Positions 7,249-8,376 of a stretch of DNA of 8,376 bases are shown in pieces. The stretch's first letter is position 1. The number at the start of each line of letters is the position of its first letter. The position numbers were made by a program, and so were the translations under genes. This DNA is from Paracoccaceae bacterium. GTDB lineage: Bacteria; Pseudomonadota; Alphaproteobacteria; Rhodobacterales; Rhodobacteraceae. The notes beneath the pieces are model-generated. The model was not told the origin of the DNA, searched no databases, and worked only from the letters and a program-made list of their open reading frames with translations. The stretch is taken from NCBI GenBank assembly GCA_026709725.1, contig JAPOSK010000186.1, positions 1-8,376 of the forward strand, in the 5' to 3' direction.

Positions 7249-8141
7249 AGCCCCCGCAAGGCGAGAAGTTGCTCGGAGACTTTCACCCCTAGGCCCACCG
7301 GGTCACCCCAGTGTCCATTGAGCGAAACCACACCCACCTGTCGTTCATTTGCATCAAACATCTGCGCGATGAGAACAAGTTCGTTGCCCTCCCGTCTGGC
7401 ATATGCGGCAACCGGCACATCACAATTTGCCCCAAGCCGGGCAAGGACTGTTCGCTCAGCTCTTGTGCAATCGAATGTCACTGCATCATTGACAGATTCC
7501 AGCATCGCGGCCATGAAGTTGTCATCCTTGCGCCTTTCAACAGCGATAACACCCTGCGCTGGAGCCGGCAGCATCTGTTCAATTTCAATCGGGTGGATTG
7601 ATACCGCGTTGATCCCCAGCCGTTTCAGCCCTGCCATGGCCAGAATGAGGCAGTCGCAGTCACCCTGCTGGCACTGGCTGATTCGTGTTTGCAGGTTGCC
7701 TCGCGTCTCCACAATCGTGAAGGCGGGATTGATGAAGCGCAACTGACAGCGACGACGCAGGCTTGATGTGCCAATCCGGGTTCGGTCCGGCAAGTCATCT
7801 ATGTCCGCAATTGATGTGCACACCAGCGCATCGCGTACGTCGACTCGGGGGAGAACGCAGTCAATGACCAAACCTTCAGGCTGCTGCCATGGCATATCCT
7901 TGAAGGAGTGCACGGCGAGATCGATGTCCTCCAGCAGCAGTGCTGTCTCGATTTCCGTGCAGAAGACCCCCTTGCCGCCAAGGGCACGAATCGATTGATC
8001 GGTAACCCGATCCCCCCGCGTGGAAATGGGGACAGTGACAAATTCCTCCGGTGCACGTCCCGATGTTCCGGCCAGCACACCGATCACCTCGTCAGCCTGC
8101 GCTCTCGCGAGAGGCGAAGCCCGCGTTCCAACCCGGATCAT
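7242..8141 (-). CDS. hemC: Hydroxymethylbilane synthase (porphobilinogen deaminase)
   Basis: This cytoplasmic enzyme of tetrapyrrole synthesis joins four porphobilinogen units into hydroxymethylbilane, the precursor of haem and other tetrapyrroles. Numbering is from the chosen start (299 residues). The N-terminal IRVGTRASPLA, the conserved GGKG(V)F, and HSFKDMP with catalytic Asp82 and Lys81 are present. So are GTSSLRR with Arg129-Arg130, and the dipyrromethane-cofactor cysteine Cys240 in LGANCDVP. All key residues are present and the length is normal. I chose ATG at 8141 rather than the upstream ATG at 8159. The inner start has GGAGGT on the minus strand 5 bases before it and begins directly with the family's MIRVGTRASPLA, while the outer one adds six unconserved residues and has no Shine-Dalgarno. 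No hemD or tsaD is visible alongside. Its stop lies inside the DUF4387 gene. Confidence 0.96.
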   Translation of the reverse strand: MIRVGTRASPLARAQADEVIGVLAGTSGRAPEEFVTVPISTRGDRVTDQSIRALGGKGVFCTEIETALLLEDIDLAVHSFKDMPWQQPEGLVIDCVLPRVDVRDALVCTSIADIDDLPDRTRIGTSSLRRRCQLRFINPAFTIVETRGNLQTRISQCQQGDCDCLILAMAGLKRLGINAVSIHPIEIEQMLPAPAQGVIAVERRKDDNFMAAMLESVNDAVTFDCTRAERTVLARLGANCDVPVAAYARREGNELVLIAQMFDANERQVGVVSLNGHWGDPVGLGVKVSEQLLALRGLH

Positions 8142-8145
8142 GGGC

Positions 8146-8151
8146 ACCTCC
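8146..8151 (-). promoter_or_regulatory. Ribosome binding site that decides the hemC start
   Basis: Read on the minus strand, GGAGGT lies just upstream of the ATG at 8141, with 5 bases between GGAGG and the start codon. It falls inside the reading frame of the longer ATG at 8159, so it argues that the shorter protein is the one made. Confidence 0.75.
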
Positions 8152-8264
8152 GAACACATTGGCTCGCACGCCGATCGTGTTCGGCTGGATATTTGTGATC
8201 CTCACACCGATCCAACTTTTGCCCTCCCGTCAAACAGGCTCCATTTCCGGGTTCCGTGCGGCGC

Positions 8265-8376
8265 TCAATTGCATCTCACCGTTCCCCCACCCTTCAGCAA
8301 TCGGCCATCACCAGCGTGCACGGCACCGGCAATATCAGCACAAATCCATTTGCAGGGGGCATCCCACAGGTCTGGA
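8265..8376 (-). CDS. Possible 3' end of an unidentified minus-strand gene (partial)
   Basis: A minus-strand frame enters at the window edge and runs 36 codons to a TGA at 8265-8267. It includes a WICADIAGAVHAGDGRLL segment. About 17 of 36 first codon positions are G, the periodicity expected of coding DNA. I do not recognise the protein from so short a tail. If real, it lies upstream of hemC in the same direction, 123 bases away. The opposite strand also has an open frame here (from 8140), but its composition looks non-coding. Low confidence. Confidence 0.28.
   Translation of the reverse strand, partial: PDLWDAPCKWICADIAGAVHAGDGRLLKGGGTVRCN

Noticed and set aside
7249..7320. Bidirectional terminator just beyond the DUF4387 stop
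   Set aside because: Short complementary pieces exist but no stable hairpin with a T-tract on either strand, and the region is hemC coding sequence.
8228..8233. Minus-strand TTGACG as a -35 box for hemC
   Set aside because: No convincing -10 box lies 16-18 bases downstream (TCGGTG at 17), so a promoter is not supported.
8140..8376. Open plus-strand frame running from ATG 8140 to the window edge, possibly a divergent tsaD
   Set aside because: The translation is rich in Pro, Ser and His with no TsaD N-terminal ETSCDET motif or other recognisable domain, and the ATG overlaps the hemC start; more likely antisense noise.

Overview
The window reads as a stretch of a moderately GC-rich proteobacterial chromosome, most likely alphaproteobacterial. 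The GlnD and HemC sequences resemble alphaproteobacterial versions; no rRNA or other firm taxonomic marker is present. Genes are tightly packed, use ATG and GTG starts and the standard genetic code, and leave little non-coding DNA. I saw no tRNA, rRNA, CRISPR array, insertion sequence or long repeat.

Layout: (1) 28-2559, plus strand, glnD, the bifunctional PII uridylyltransferase/uridylyl-removing enzyme. The visible reading frame is short at its N-terminus and has an in-frame TGA just upstream. (2) 2560-2651, a 92-base gap holding a candidate promoter, a small dyad and a strong ribosome binding site. (3) 2652-7248, plus strand, a compact five-gene operon: tctC, tctB and tctA (a complete tripartite tricarboxylate transporter), then an AtuA-family (DUF1446) protein and a DUF4387 protein. 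Junctions are a 1-base overlap, 12 bases, 1 base and 1 base. (4) 7242-8141, minus strand, hemC (porphobilinogen deaminase), whose stop codon lies inside the end of the DUF4387 gene. (5) 8142-8376, the hemC upstream region and possibly the 3' end of another minus-strand gene.

The central operon looks like one uptake-plus-catabolism unit. The periplasmic protein TctC would bind a carboxylate, TctA and TctB would carry it across the inner membrane, and the AtuA/DUF4387 pair would act on it or on its CoA derivative inside the cell. The substrate and the reaction cannot be read from the sequence. This module, lying between two housekeeping genes (glnD and hemC), is the most interesting part of the window. 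The AtuA/DUF4387 pairing and its link to tripartite transporters are, from memory, seen elsewhere, so it is under-characterised rather than certainly new.
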